In this document: piece after piece, positions 1 through 8,909 of the stretch | Layout of the letters: each line of letters starts with the position of its first letter | Numbering within the stretch: the first letter of the stretch is position 1 | Assembly (NCBI GenBank): GCA_051657745.1 | Contig: JBOFLG010000152.1 | Coordinates: 1 to 52,812, forward strand | Source: JBOFLG01 sp051657745 | GTDB lineage: Bacteria; Actinomycetota; Actinomycetes; Actinomycetales; Dermatophilaceae | DNA length: 52,812 nucleotides | Direction of reading: 5' to 3' | Program-made: the position numbers and the translations under genes | Notes under the pieces: model-generated | The model's input: the letters and a program-made list of their open reading frames with translations, nothing else | Told to the model about the DNA's origin: nothing | The model's database searches: none

Positions 1-226
1 TCGACCAGCGGAAATGCCGCTTCCACACCGTCTGCCACGGCCCGAACACCTCGGGCACGTCCCGCCACGGCGACCCCGTGCGGTACCGCCAGCAGATCCC
101 TTCCAGCATCAACCGGTGATCCGACCACGGACGACCCCGACGCCCTCGCGAGGACGGCAGCAACGGCTCGACAACCGCCCAGAACTCATCCGAAACCTGC
201 CCCTGACGCACCAAGACCCCGATCAT
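1..226 (-). CDS. IS5-family transposase, N-terminal part (cut by window edge)
   Basis: The minus strand encodes about 75 residues from an ATG at 226 to the window edge, so the gene continues outside. The translation has the classic N-terminal (DUF4096-like) signature of IS5/IS427-group transposases: a VSDEFWAVVEPLLP start, then GRRGRPWSDHR, then ICWRYRTGSPWRDVPEVFGPW and WKRHFRW. The catalytic DDE region lies outside the window. The element's outer end is probably near 264-267, where a CTAG occurs, just upstream of the start codon. The visible part is undamaged. It marks the left flank of the RiPP operon as a region of insertion and turnover. Confidence 0.85.
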   Translation of the reverse strand, partial: MIGVLVRQGQVSDEFWAVVEPLLPSSRGRRGRPWSDHRLMLEGICWRYRTGSPWRDVPEVFGPWQTVWKRHFRWS

Positions 227-267
227 CGCCGCCCGAACCACCCACCATTGGGAGACACGCTCTAGTG

Positions 268-735
268 TCGCGGGCCCGACGGCGTGGTCGTGGGCGTCCG
301 TCCCGAACGCGTCGCGCACCGAGTTCTCGATGACGACGGTGGCGACCGCCCGCTCGCGGGCACGATCCCCACCGGCCGGGTCGTCGGCATCGAGACCGCG
401 GGCGAGGAGTGCCTCGTGCGGGTCGAGATCGGCGGGGTCGGGTCGGTGGTGGAGTGCTCGCGCGGGTCGGCGCGGATGGCGCGCCATCTCTCGGTGCCCA
501 GGTCGATCTCCGGTTGCGAGCCGAGGAGCAGCACCTCGACCGGGGAACGGAGCGGCGCCGGTGGTCCGAAAGTCCGGGACGGTGGCGCGATGACGCGCGG
601 TGCGTCATCCGGGATTCCGGTGCTGGCGCCTGGCTTGCCGGGTCGCTGCTCCTCGTGCTGGTGCCGCTCATCCTGGCGACCGGGCCGGCGTTCACCGACT
701 ACTTCGGCTTTCGGGCGCCGCGGCCCACCGTGACG
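268..735 (+). pseudogene. Possible decayed ABC transporter remnant (TOBE end of an ATPase, start of a permease)
   Basis: No intact gene fits here. One plus frame (about 275-500) reads GVRPER followed by an alternating beta-type stretch like the C-terminal TOBE domain of sugar-type ABC ATPases. A second frame (about 500-720) continues with VDLRLRAEEQHL, where such ATPases usually have their last strand. It then gives a hydrophobic segment (WLAGSLLLVLVPLILATG) and FTDYFGF, resembling the N-terminus of a carbohydrate ABC permease. The frame change and missing starts suggest decay after the IS insertions on both sides. The family assignment is by eye and weak. Confidence 0.3.
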
Positions 736-769
736 GCCAACCTCAAGCGGCTCGCCGCAGACGCGGACC

Positions 770-967
770 GCGTTCGATCCCGATTTCGTCGATGCCGGCC
801 GCGAGCAAGCGCCCGACCAGCTGCGTGAGCCCGGCGGCGGTGTGCTCGATGGTGAACCGGTGCAGCACCTCGCCGTCTGCGTCGATGATGCAGACCGCGT
901 GAACGTCCTTGGCCCAGTCCAAGCCCGCGCACACTCGCGCCGAGCCTGCCTCAGGGGAAACACTCAT
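770..967 (-). pseudogene. IS110-family transposase fragment (N-terminus only)
   Basis: From an ATG at 967 the minus strand encodes a piece that matches the start of IS110/IS1111 DEDD transposases. It contains CAGLDWAKDVHAVCIID, where the first Asp of the DEDD site lies in GLDWAKD, then GEVLHRFTIEHTAAGL and IDEIGIER. After about 66 residues the homology stops, in what reads as unrelated sequence, whereas a full transposase is about 350-400 residues. The remaining catalytic residues and the C-terminal Ser domain are absent, so this is a truncated, inactive copy. Confidence 0.75.
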
Positions 968-1389
968 GATTGTTTCCTCGCTGTTCGAGCCGTGAGAGAA
1001 CACCCGGTGGTCCCGGAACCCCGCAGCCGGTCGCTCGCTGATCGGCGTTCATCGGCACAGCCCGGTAGCCGGGCTGGGTGTCCTGGGCCACCGGACCTCG
1101 CATAACTCATCCTGGACCTCGAGGGCCGAGCGTCGATGGTGATGGCCCGGTGGGGACCAGGGGTGAGTCAGCGGCCTATCCGAGACCACCAACACGACGA
1201 TGGTGCATCAGTGAGCATCGTGCAGCGGATCACCGTGGTGCGCATCGAGTTCGAGAGCTGACTCTCCTCGGTTCCTGGTCGCCGGCTCCCGACGCCGAGC
1301 GGTGGTGGAGTCGAGTTGCTGCCTGTTTGGGCTGACGCGGGCACCGCGTGCAGGGGTCTCGGAGCATTGACGGTGCGACCCTTGGCGTG

Positions 1390-1553
1390 TTGTCCACAGA
1401 AACCCGAGAATCGTGGAATCCCGACGTCCGGCGCGGCGTCGTTGATCCTGCTGGTGGCGAAAGGTTCGCTCGAGTAGTGCTGCCGCACAACTGAATTGAG
1501 GTTATCCACAGGTTTCTGAGAGGTTCTTGTGGTCTGCGCTCCTCGGTGGATAA
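1390..1553. promoter_or_regulatory. Cluster of three DnaA-box-like 9-mers in a gene-free stretch
   Basis: The stretch 968-1616 has no convincing gene. Within it lie TTGTCCACA (1390-1398), TTATCCACA (1502-1510, the perfect enterobacterial consensus) and, on the other strand, TTATCCACC (complement of 1545-1553). The first two share a longer context, both being followed by a G and a purine/pyrimidine-rich GAGA motif. DnaA boxes occur at origins but also at promoters. No dnaA, dnaN or AT-rich unwinding region is present, so an origin is unlikely. Control of the operon starting at 1617 is possible but unproven. Confidence 0.4.
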
Positions 1554-1554
1554 G
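1527..1554 (+). promoter_or_regulatory. Candidate promoter of the RiPP operon
   Basis: TTGTGG (1527-1532) and GATAAG (1549-1554) are separated by 16 bases and lie about 60 bases before the first operon gene. Each hexamer matches the housekeeping consensus only partly. The -10 candidate overlaps the third DnaA-box-like site. This is a weak prediction from spacing alone. Confidence 0.25.
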
Positions 1555-1616
1555 TTTCCTTCCCATCTGCAGGGGCATCTCCCTGATAGGGCACGATTAG
1601 GTGGAGAGGACGTCCC

Positions 1617-4262
1617 ATGTTCCATGCGGCACCGTATGCGCTGCTCCGCCACAACCTGCTGCCGAGCCGGCGTATCGCCGACAACCCGGAGCGGCTCGCG
1701 ACAACGCTGTGGGAGCTGTCGGCGCTCCGGTCCGAGCGCGAGGTCTGTCGGGCGGCCATGGACGCCGACCTGCACCACCGGGTGAGCATCGCCTCCGGCC
1801 CCGAGCGGAAGGAGTTGATCGCGCTCCGCCGCGATCTTCGGGCCGGACGGCCGTGGGCGTCGTCTACCCGCGCTGCCGACGGTCTCGCCGAGACCCTGCG
1901 GTGGCACGAGGTCGAGAACCGCATCGCGAGCATCGAGGCGATTCTGGCGGACCGGTACGAGGGCTCGGTGCGCGCCGAGCGGATGGTCCTGGCTGGCCTG
2001 CTCGCCGACGACGACCTGCGCAAGTCACTGGCCATGTCGAGCGAGTGGCTGCCCGGGAGTGCACTCCGCTACGCCCGTCACGCCGAGACCGGGCTGCCGA
2101 AGCGGGCTCGCAAGGCCGAGGAGAGCTTGCTGCGGTTCGCCCTTCGGGCAGCGCACAAGACCAGCCCGTTGACCCGTTACACCGCAACGGCTTTCGTGCT
2201 CTGGTCGGGTGACGCGGCCGAGTCGATGGATGACGTCCGGCTGGATGCTCGCGGGACGATGTCGCTGAATCGAGGCCTGATCAGGGCAGTGGAGCAGGCC
2301 GTCGCCCGAGAACCGGACGGGGTGCTGGTCAGCAGGCTCCGGCCCAACCCCACCCTGGTCGAGCGGGAGCACGGCTACCAGGTCACCGTCCGCGGCTCGC
2401 TCCTGGGTCACACCGACGCCCGCGCGACCGCGGCGTTCGACGTGCGCATTCCGCACGGCGCCCTGATGACGGGACTGCTCGCGTGGTTCGGCACGCGGCA
2501 CGGTGCCTCGGCGTCGATCGGGGAGTTCGCCTCCCTGTTCGCGGCGGGGGAGGAGGATTTCGGCCGGGTCGCCGACGTGCTCGTACGTCTGGTCCGGCGC
2601 GGCGTCCTGGTGGCGGACGCCGCGGCCGAGTCGGCGGAGCCGAACGGCTGGCTGCCGTGGGCGCGAGCCGTCGCTGCGGCCGTTGACGGCCCGGTACGGC
2701 GAGCCGGCGCGGCGCTCGTCGACGCGCACGATGTGCTGCTGGAGTACCCGGCGGCCTCGGCCGAGCGCCGGGTGGAGATCGGACGGGCCGTCACGGCCCA
2801 CGTCGACAGGTCGGTACGGTCGCTCGGCGTTCCCGCAGTCGCCGACGCCTTGTTCTACGAGGATGTCGCGGACCCCGAGGTCCGTCGCTTGCGCCCGGAA
2901 GGTCTCGCGGAGACGATCGGCGCGATCCGGCGGCTGGTCGACACCGTCCACATCTTCGACGAGCAGCACGTCCTCGGCCGGATCTACACGCGTCGTCTCG
3001 TCGAGAAGCTGGGTCCCGGCTTCGTGAGCACCGACTGGGTGCTGTTGGGGGACGTCTTCGTGGAGGCCCTCCATGACGCACTGCTCGTCGCTGCCGGGCG
3101 CGCCGAGGACATCGGCACAATGCGCGACCCACGACTCGGCGAGCTCGTCGAGCTCCGGGAGTCGATCCTCGCCGCGGTGGGCGAGCGCGTCCTGGCCAGC
3201 GACGGGGGGGACGTCGAGATCGGTGATGACGTGATGGCCCGGGTCGCCACCTCGACCCCCTCCTGGTTGCACCGCCATCCAGCGTCATACTCGGTCTTCT
3301 GGCAGCCGCTGCGCAACTCCGGGTCGGTCGTCGCGGTGACCAACAAGATCTACAACGGCTGGGGAAACTTCCTCAGCCGGTACGTCTCCCTGTTCGGTCC
3401 GGAGGCTCGACACTCCGTCGAGGACATGATCGAGCGCTCGCGCCTCCCGGGTGAGGTCGTCGCGGAGTTCCGAGCGGTCAACGGCTTCAGCGGCAACGTC
3501 CATCCCTGCCTGACCCCGATGGAGATCGAGACCGGCGGGCGGCGCACGGCCTCGAGCATCGGCATGGACGAGCTGGTGGTCGTCCACGACCGCATCGAGG
3601 ACGAGGTCCGCCTGACCCGCCGGGGAGCGCCCGGATCGGTCCGTGCCCTCTACCTCGGTTTCCTCGTCCCGTACTACCTGCCACGACGGCTTGCCATCCT
3701 CACCGCGTTGGGTGGCAGCGGTGCGGTGCTGTTCGAGCCGCACGCGGTCGCCGACCGAATCGCGTCGCCCTCCCCGGACCAGGTGCGGTGCTATCCCCGG
3801 GTCACGATCGGTGGAGTGGCGGTGACCCGTCGGAGGTGGCGGGTACCGGCCGCCTTGCTGCCGGCCCAGCGGCACGACGAGCGTCCCGGCCAGTACCACA
3901 CCCGCCTCAATCTCTGGCGGCTGGATCACGGCATCCCGGAACACGTCTACCTGCATCCACCGGCACCCGAGCTTGGCGACAGCTCGGCAGAGGGCACCGG
4001 GATGGACGAGTACTTCGGTGCCTACCTGACCAACCGCAAGCCGCAGGCACTCGACTTCCTCAGTGCGCTGCAGGTCAGCCATCTAAAAAAACTCACCAGC
4101 AAGCTCCCTGGCCCAGTCATCGAGATCGAGGAGGCACTGCCGGCTCACGGGACCAGCCATCTGAACCAGGGCCGGGAGAACGCTGTCGAGTTCGTCTCCG
4201 AGTTCTACCGCGGTGGACGACACCGCGGAGGCCCGAGCCGCGGGGGAGCGGACGTGCGATGA
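1617..4262 (+). CDS. LanB-type dehydratase, tRNA-dependent glutamylation protein (TbtB-like)
   Basis: This 881-residue protein resembles the N-terminal Lant_dehydr_N domain of LanB enzymes. In thiopeptide systems this part exists as a separate protein (TbtB type) that transfers glutamate from Glu-tRNA onto Ser/Thr of the precursor, the first half of dehydration. Supporting features are the early APYALLRHN segment, LRYARHAETGLPKRARKAEESLLRFALRAAHKTSPLTRYTAT in the first quarter (typical of these proteins around the tRNA-binding basic patch), and the SNK-like TNKIYNGWGNFLSRYVSLF near residue 580. The start ATG at 1617 follows a GGTGGAGAGGA ribosome site. Its stop overlaps the next gene by ATGA. 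It is the first gene of the operon. The elimination half is encoded separately downstream. Confidence 0.88.
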   Translation: MFHAAPYALLRHNLLPSRRIADNPERLATTLWELSALRSEREVCRAAMDADLHHRVSIASGPERKELIALRRDLRAGRPWASSTRAADGLAETLRWHEVENRIASIEAILADRYEGSVRAERMVLAGLLADDDLRKSLAMSSEWLPGSALRYARHAETGLPKRARKAEESLLRFALRAAHKTSPLTRYTATAFVLWSGDAAESMDDVRLDARGTMSLNRGLIRAVEQAVAREPDGVLVSRLRPNPTLVEREHGYQVTVRGSLLGHTDARATAAFDVRIPHGALMTGLLAWFGTRHGASASIGEFASLFAAGEEDFGRVADVLVRLVRRGVLVADAAAESAEPNGWLPWARAVAAAVDGPVRRAGAALVDAHDVLLEYPAASAERRVEIGRAVTAHVDRSVRSLGVPAVADALFYEDVADPEVRRLRPEGLAETIGAIRRLVDTVHIFDEQHVLGRIYTRRLVEKLGPGFVSTDWVLLGDVFVEALHDALLVAAGRAEDIGTMRDPRLGELVELRESILAAVGERVLASDGGDVEIGDDVMARVATSTPSWLHRHPASYSVFWQPLRNSGSVVAVTNKIYNGWGNFLSRYVSLFGPEARHSVEDMIERSRLPGEVVAEFRAVNGFSGNVHPCLTPMEIETGGRRTASSIGMDELVVVHDRIEDEVRLTRRGAPGSVRALYLGFLVPYYLPRRLAILTALGGSGAVLFEPHAVADRIASPSPDQVRCYPRVTIGGVAVTRRRWRVPAALLPAQRHDERPGQYHTRLNLWRLDHGIPEHVYLHPPAPELGDSSAEGTGMDEYFGAYLTNRKPQALDFLSALQVSHLKKLTSKLPGPVIEIEEALPAHGTSHLNQGRENAVEFVSEFYRGGRHRGGPSRGGADVR

Positions 4263-5377
4263 CGACACGACTTGCGATCTGCCTCGCCCATCACGGTCCG
4301 CACATGCAGGACGTCATCGTCGACGTCGCGATGCCGCTGTCGGTGCGGATCGCGGCCGAGATGCCCGACGCCGACATCTGGGTGCGGCGCCACTGGCGGC
4401 ACGGTCCTCATGTGGAGATCGTCGTGGCTCACCCGGGGCGACCGGACGGAGCTGTCGTGAGCCGATTTGCGGATGACGCCGCGGCGCACCTTCTCGCCGT
4501 TCCCTCTCGACCCCTGCCCGACAAGGGGGACTACCTGCGACGATGCCGCGACCTGGGCCGCGCCGAGCTGGTCGACGGGCCGTTCGAGGAAATCCGGGCG
4601 GACGGCTCGGTCTGGGTGGACGATCCGTGGGTCGGCTCGGGTCTGGTCGACAACCTGCGTGCCCAGCAGCTCTGGGACCAGCTGGGCGCGGGGTTCCGCG
4701 AGGTGCTGTGGGCAGCGCGAGAGCGGGTCCGGCCGTCGGCGCGCGCACTGGCGAGTGAGGTCCTGCTCATGACTGCGGCTGGCTATCCGGACCGCGGGCT
4801 GCTCCACGGTGTGTTGAGCTTCACCTCGCACCTCGAGGATTTCCTGTTCGACCACGACGAGGACGGTGCACTGCGAGCGCGGTTCGGGCACGAGTACCGG
4901 CAGGTCGGCGACAACCTGGCCGATCTGGTCCGCCGCACCGTGCCGACGGTCGACCAGCCGTCCAGGTACCCGGGGGAGGACCCGGCACTGCGCGCGTGGC
5001 AGCGCACGCTCGACCTCGGCTGGAGTCGCGGCGTCGAGCTGGTGGCTTCGCGAGACATCATCCCGCTTCTTCACCGGCCGTACCTGGAACGCGCGGACCG
5101 CCTCAACCCGGATCTGGCCAGGAAGTACCGGGTCGACGACGACCGCGAGTACAGCCCGTTCCACGAGCGGCTTCGAGCGTTTGACTACACCGACGAGACT
5201 GGCGCGCGCTGGTTCGGCACTTACCGCTTCCTCGTCAATTTCGTGTACGCCCAGCTGCCGCTGCTCGGGGTCACTCCGCTGGAACGGATGTTCCTCGGCT
5301 ACTGCATCGCCGCGGTGCTGCGTGAGCGCGAGGGCCACCGCTGGGAGGACATTCTCGTCGACGGAGCACCGTCATGA
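4259..5377 (+). CDS. SpaB_C-type protein: glutamate elimination or [4+2] pyridine-forming enzyme
   Basis: This 372-residue protein starts at the ATG in the ATGA overlap with the glutamylation gene. It carries the 'thiopeptide-type bacteriocin biosynthesis' (SpaB_C) fold signature: an N-terminal beta segment followed by WVRRHWRHGPHVEIVV, corresponding to the family's RY...HLRLR motif. The C-terminal half is helical, with FGTYRFLVNFVYAQLPLLGV. In thiopeptide clusters two proteins of this type occur: one removes glutamate to give dehydroamino acids (TbtC), and the other joins two dehydroalanines into a pyridine and ejects the leader (TbtD). This copy is more divergent than the one inside the 10315 gene. 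Which copy does which job cannot be decided by eye. Confidence 0.8.
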   Translation: MTTRLAICLAHHGPHMQDVIVDVAMPLSVRIAAEMPDADIWVRRHWRHGPHVEIVVAHPGRPDGAVVSRFADDAAAHLLAVPSRPLPDKGDYLRRCRDLGRAELVDGPFEEIRADGSVWVDDPWVGSGLVDNLRAQQLWDQLGAGFREVLWAARERVRPSARALASEVLLMTAAGYPDRGLLHGVLSFTSHLEDFLFDHDEDGALRARFGHEYRQVGDNLADLVRRTVPTVDQPSRYPGEDPALRAWQRTLDLGWSRGVELVASRDIIPLLHRPYLERADRLNPDLARKYRVDDDREYSPFHERLRAFDYTDETGARWFGTYRFLVNFVYAQLPLLGVTPLERMFLGYCIAAVLREREGHRWEDILVDGAPS

Positions 5378-6993
5378 GCCTGCTCCGTCTGCGTCCGTCG
5401 ACGCACGTCGCCCCGGTCGCCGACGGCTTGCTGTTCGTGGGCTGGCGGAACTCGTTCGTCCTGACCGGATCGACGAGCGTGCAGCGGCTGTGGGGCGCCG
5501 TCGCACCGCATCTCGACAGCGGCGTGCGGCGCGACCAGTTGATCGCCGCCGTCCCCAGCACCGTCGCACCTGTCCTGAACCGGCTGCTGGAGGCGCTCGA
5601 GTCGCAGGCGATGCTGGTGCGGCCGGAGCCGGACGTCCGGCTGCCGGACGGTGTCGCCGACTCCCATCAGAGCGTCATCACCTTCCTCGAGTCGTGCGCC
5701 GACCGGCCGCTCCGCTCCTTTCTTCGCGTTCACCAGGCGTCGGTCGAGGTGTCGGGCCACCCGTCGCTGGTGGTGGCGGCTCGTCAGGTTCTCGCCGACC
5801 TGGGGTTCGGCGCGATCGCACCCCACCCGCGGAGCGAGTCGGACCGGTTGCGTCTGGAGGTCGCCGACGCCGACGAGAACCGCTACTGCGTCGAGGCGGT
5901 GACCGGCGACGCGATGTGCGTCCTCGGTCCCGCCGGTCCGGTCGGGAGCCGTCCGACCCTCGACGACGGCCTGGCCCGGATGGCGGCCCGCGGACTGGAG
6001 CTGCCCCGTGGTGACGACCCGTCCGCCGTCGTCACCCGGCTCGTCGCCAACCTCGCCGCACTCGAGGTGTGGTTCGTGACGGCTGCCGTGACGCCGTCCC
6101 ATCGAGGCTACCTGCGTCGTGTGGTCACCGACGGGCTCCGGGTCACTGCGCATCCCGTCCTCCTTCCCGGCGACCTGGGCGCGGGTCGGCGCGACGACAT
6201 CGTCCGCCCGGAGGAGGCCGGCCCGGCCGCGACGTTGCAGCCGGAACTCACCGGACCGGCGGCACCGCAGGCGCCCGATGCCGTGGTCGACGGGCACTGG
6301 GCGCTGATGTCGGACCCGGTGACCGGCATCCTGCTCGACCTCGGGCCTCGCGACCTGTCGCAGCAACCGATCCCCAGGGCCACGGCGCGGGCGGTGCGAG
6401 GCGCACGCACCTGGGCGTTCGGCGCCACCACCGACCTCGCCAGGCGTCGTGCCGGTCTGAGTGCGTTGAAGAACCTGGTGCCGGTCGGTGACCAGATGCT
6501 GGCGATCTGCGGCACGGACCGGGCATCCATGGAACGAGATGCGGTGCGCGCTCACGTCGCGCGGTGTCTGGCGACCGGCCGGCCGCTCCACTCGATGTCG
6601 CCGACGCCGGCGAGCTCCGAACCGGTGTCGGCGCTCCTGGTCCCCGACCCGACGGCGACGTCCGGGGCGCCGGACCTGTTAGTGCACCGTCACCGGGTGG
6701 GAGAGCAGTTCGCCGTGGTGGTGGTCCGGGACGGTCATGGTGCCGCACGCTCGGTCGTCTTCGACGACGACGACGACGAGGCGACGTTCGCTGCCACGGC
6801 GCAGGCGCTACTCGCCTGCGACGCCCCGGCGGGCGAGGTCGACCCGCATCCGACGCTGGCCTGGGACGAGGCCAGGTGGGACCCACGCCAGGCGATGGAT
6901 CAGCTCGGCGTCGAGCTGGTCTGCCATGTCTGGGCCGGCGAGCCGGCCATCGGCTTGGTCGGCGTGGTCGGCTGGGCGGAGGTGCGGTCATGA
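5374..6993 (+). CDS. Leader-binding partner of azoline formation (TbtF/Ocin-ThiF-like)
   Basis: This 539-residue protein has an N-terminal region (about residues 5-85) that looks like a RiPP recognition element. It has LRPSTHVAPVADGLLFVGW, then a winged-helix-like run with LDSGVRRDQLIAAVP and VLNRLLEALESQAMLV. This is typical of the 'thiazole-containing bacteriocin maturation' partner proteins that bring the leader to the cyclodehydratase. The rest has no clear ThiF nucleotide-binding motif, as in other diverged partners. The gene overlaps its neighbours on both sides by ATGA and directly precedes the YcaO gene, the usual arrangement. An acidic run (DDDDDE) lies near residue 465. No catalytic motif was recognised; the role is inferred from the N-terminal domain and position. 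Confidence 0.7.
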   Translation: MSLLRLRPSTHVAPVADGLLFVGWRNSFVLTGSTSVQRLWGAVAPHLDSGVRRDQLIAAVPSTVAPVLNRLLEALESQAMLVRPEPDVRLPDGVADSHQSVITFLESCADRPLRSFLRVHQASVEVSGHPSLVVAARQVLADLGFGAIAPHPRSESDRLRLEVADADENRYCVEAVTGDAMCVLGPAGPVGSRPTLDDGLARMAARGLELPRGDDPSAVVTRLVANLAALEVWFVTAAVTPSHRGYLRRVVTDGLRVTAHPVLLPGDLGAGRRDDIVRPEEAGPAATLQPELTGPAAPQAPDAVVDGHWALMSDPVTGILLDLGPRDLSQQPIPRATARAVRGARTWAFGATTDLARRRAGLSALKNLVPVGDQMLAICGTDRASMERDAVRAHVARCLATGRPLHSMSPTPASSEPVSALLVPDPTATSGAPDLLVHRHRVGEQFAVVVVRDGHGAARSVVFDDDDDEATFAATAQALLACDAPAGEVDPHPTLAWDEARWDPRQAMDQLGVELVCHVWAGEPAIGLVGVVGWAEVRS

Positions 6994-8909
6994 CGCCGCT
7001 CGTCGTCGGCTCGGGCCGGTTCGCCCGGCTCGTCCGTGACGTCGTGTCCCCGGAGGCGGCCGAGGTCGGGGCCGACGACTCGCCCGACCTCGCCGGGCAC
7101 GAGGTCGTGGCTTTGGTGATGGAGGGCTGGAGCGGGGACCGCGTGATGCGCTGGCAGACGGCGGCTGCACATGCCGGCGCACGGCTCCTGCTGGTTCGGG
7201 GCTTCGACCACGCCGTGGGTGTCGGGCCGTGGTTCGCATCCGGGGTCGACGGTTGCGGTCTGTGCGCCGAACGTCGCCGACGGCTTTGGCGCCACCAGCT
7301 GTCCTCGGAGGTCTCGCTCGACGTCGATCCGTCGTCGGCGTCGGCCTCACCGGCCCTGTCTGCCGTCGCCGCCGAGGTCGCTCGGCACGTCATCGCCGGT
7401 GAGCTGCTCGGCGCTCGCGAGGTCTTCGTCCTGGGGAGCGACGCGGTCGGCGGCGTGCACTCCTTTGTCCCGTTGCCCGAGTGCCCAGGGTGCAGCCTGC
7501 TTCCAGTGGACACCGCGGAGCGGGCCGCGATCCGGCCAGGTCCGCGACTCCAGGACGATCCCCGTGGCTTCCGGGTACGGCCCGCGGGTATCCCGGCCGA
7601 CCACCTCCGCGGCACTCTCGAGGACTGGCGGTTCGGGCCGATCGGCAACGTCTACCGCTCCGAGCACTCGCCGCTGGCACTGGTCGGCGCCGAGCTCGCG
7701 CTCCCCTCCGGTGATCGCGGGGAGGCGGGGTACGGACGTTCCAGCGACTACGCGACGAGCGAGCGGATTGCCCTGCTCGAGGCGGTCGAGCGTCTGATGT
7801 CGTCGGCGCCGCACGGCAAGCGCACCGCCGTCTTCGGACCGGCCGGGGAGCTCGACGCCTGCCTCGATCTCGCCGCGGTCGGCGTGCACGAGGAGGACGC
7901 GTACGACATGCCTGGTTTCGGGTTCGTGCGCTGGGCCGAGGACGTCCCCACCGAGTGGGTGTGGGGATGGCGCCTCGGCACCCGCGCTCCCGTGCTCGTG
8001 CCCGAGCACCTCGCCTACTGGGCCACTCCGCGGTCGGCGCGGCGCGGCGCCCGCTTCCTCCACGAGACGAGCAACGGCTGCGCCACCGGGGCGTGCATCG
8101 AGGAGGCGATGCTCTACGCGCTCTTCGAGGTCGCCGAGCGCGACGCCTTCCTGATGACATGGTACGGCCAGCTCCCGGTGGACCGGCTCGATGTCGACAC
8201 CTCCCCACCCGCCGATCTGCGGTGGCTCGAGGCTCAGGTCGCGCCGTGGGGGTTCGCGTTGGAGTTCTACGCGATCAGCAACGACCTCGAGATCCCGGCC
8301 GTGCTCTGCCGGGCTGTCCGGAGCGGCGACGGGCCGACGGCCTTCTACGCCGCAGGTGCGCACGCCGACCCGCTGCGGGCGATCCGTAGCGCCGCCGCCG
8401 AGGTGGTGACCAACGTCGTCATCCAGATGCGGAGCGATCGCGACTACGCCAAGGAGATGGAGGTCCTTCGCGCCTCCGTGAACCGGGGCTTCGGCGCAGT
8501 CCGGAGCCTGCGCGACCACATCCTGCTCCACAATCTTCCCGAGGCGAGGTACATGGGGACGTTCCTCGACGAGGTGACCTCGAGCATCGCGGTGTCGGAT
8601 TTCCATACCGGCTGGGAGGAGGAGTGGGTGCATCGTGATCTCACGCAGGTGTTGACGACGGCGACCGAGCGATACCTCCGGGCCGGGCTCGACCCGATCG
8701 TCGTCGACCAGAGTCCGCCTTCCGCCGGGCGCGACGCTCTGCACACGGTCAAGGTGATCGTGCCCGGGAGCCTGACCATGACGTTCGGCCATCGTCACCG
8801 TCGAGTCCGCGGCATCGACCGGCTGCTCCGGGTGCCCGCCGAGCGTGGCTTCTGGGAGGCGCCGCGCGAGCTCGAGTCCCTGTCCCTCTACCCCCACCCT
8901 TTCCCGTGA
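6990..8909 (+). CDS. YcaO cyclodehydratase with fused N-terminal E1-like domain (TbtG-like)
   Basis: This 639-residue enzyme converts Cys (and possibly Ser/Thr) of the precursor into azolines with ATP. The N-terminal 230 residues form the 'TOMM precursor leader-binding' type domain, with a probable zinc tetracysteine: CGLC (C89, C92) and CPGC (C165, C168). The YcaO domain follows from about residue 235, with SSDYATSERIALLEAVERL, EDAYDMPG, SNGCATG, AMLYALFEVAERDAF and IPAVLCRA. The protein ends in PHPFP, the proline-rich tail characteristic of azoline-forming YcaO proteins and important for their active site. The start is the ATG in the ATGA overlap at 6990; the end overlaps the dehydrogenase gene by GTGA. 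The gene looks intact. Confidence 0.9.
   Translation: MTPLVVGSGRFARLVRDVVSPEAAEVGADDSPDLAGHEVVALVMEGWSGDRVMRWQTAAAHAGARLLLVRGFDHAVGVGPWFASGVDGCGLCAERRRRLWRHQLSSEVSLDVDPSSASASPALSAVAAEVARHVIAGELLGAREVFVLGSDAVGGVHSFVPLPECPGCSLLPVDTAERAAIRPGPRLQDDPRGFRVRPAGIPADHLRGTLEDWRFGPIGNVYRSEHSPLALVGAELALPSGDRGEAGYGRSSDYATSERIALLEAVERLMSSAPHGKRTAVFGPAGELDACLDLAAVGVHEEDAYDMPGFGFVRWAEDVPTEWVWGWRLGTRAPVLVPEHLAYWATPRSARRGARFLHETSNGCATGACIEEAMLYALFEVAERDAFLMTWYGQLPVDRLDVDTSPPADLRWLEAQVAPWGFALEFYAISNDLEIPAVLCRAVRSGDGPTAFYAAGAHADPLRAIRSAAAEVVTNVVIQMRSDRDYAKEMEVLRASVNRGFGAVRSLRDHILLHNLPEARYMGTFLDEVTSSIAVSDFHTGWEEEWVHRDLTQVLTTATERYLRAGLDPIVVDQSPPSAGRDALHTVKVIVPGSLTMTFGHRHRRVRGIDRLLRVPAERGFWEAPRELESLSLYPHPFP

Noticed and set aside
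1390..1553. Chromosomal or plasmid replication origin
   Set aside because: DnaA-box-like sites are present, but there is no dnaA, dnaN, rep or par gene and no AT-rich stretch in the window.
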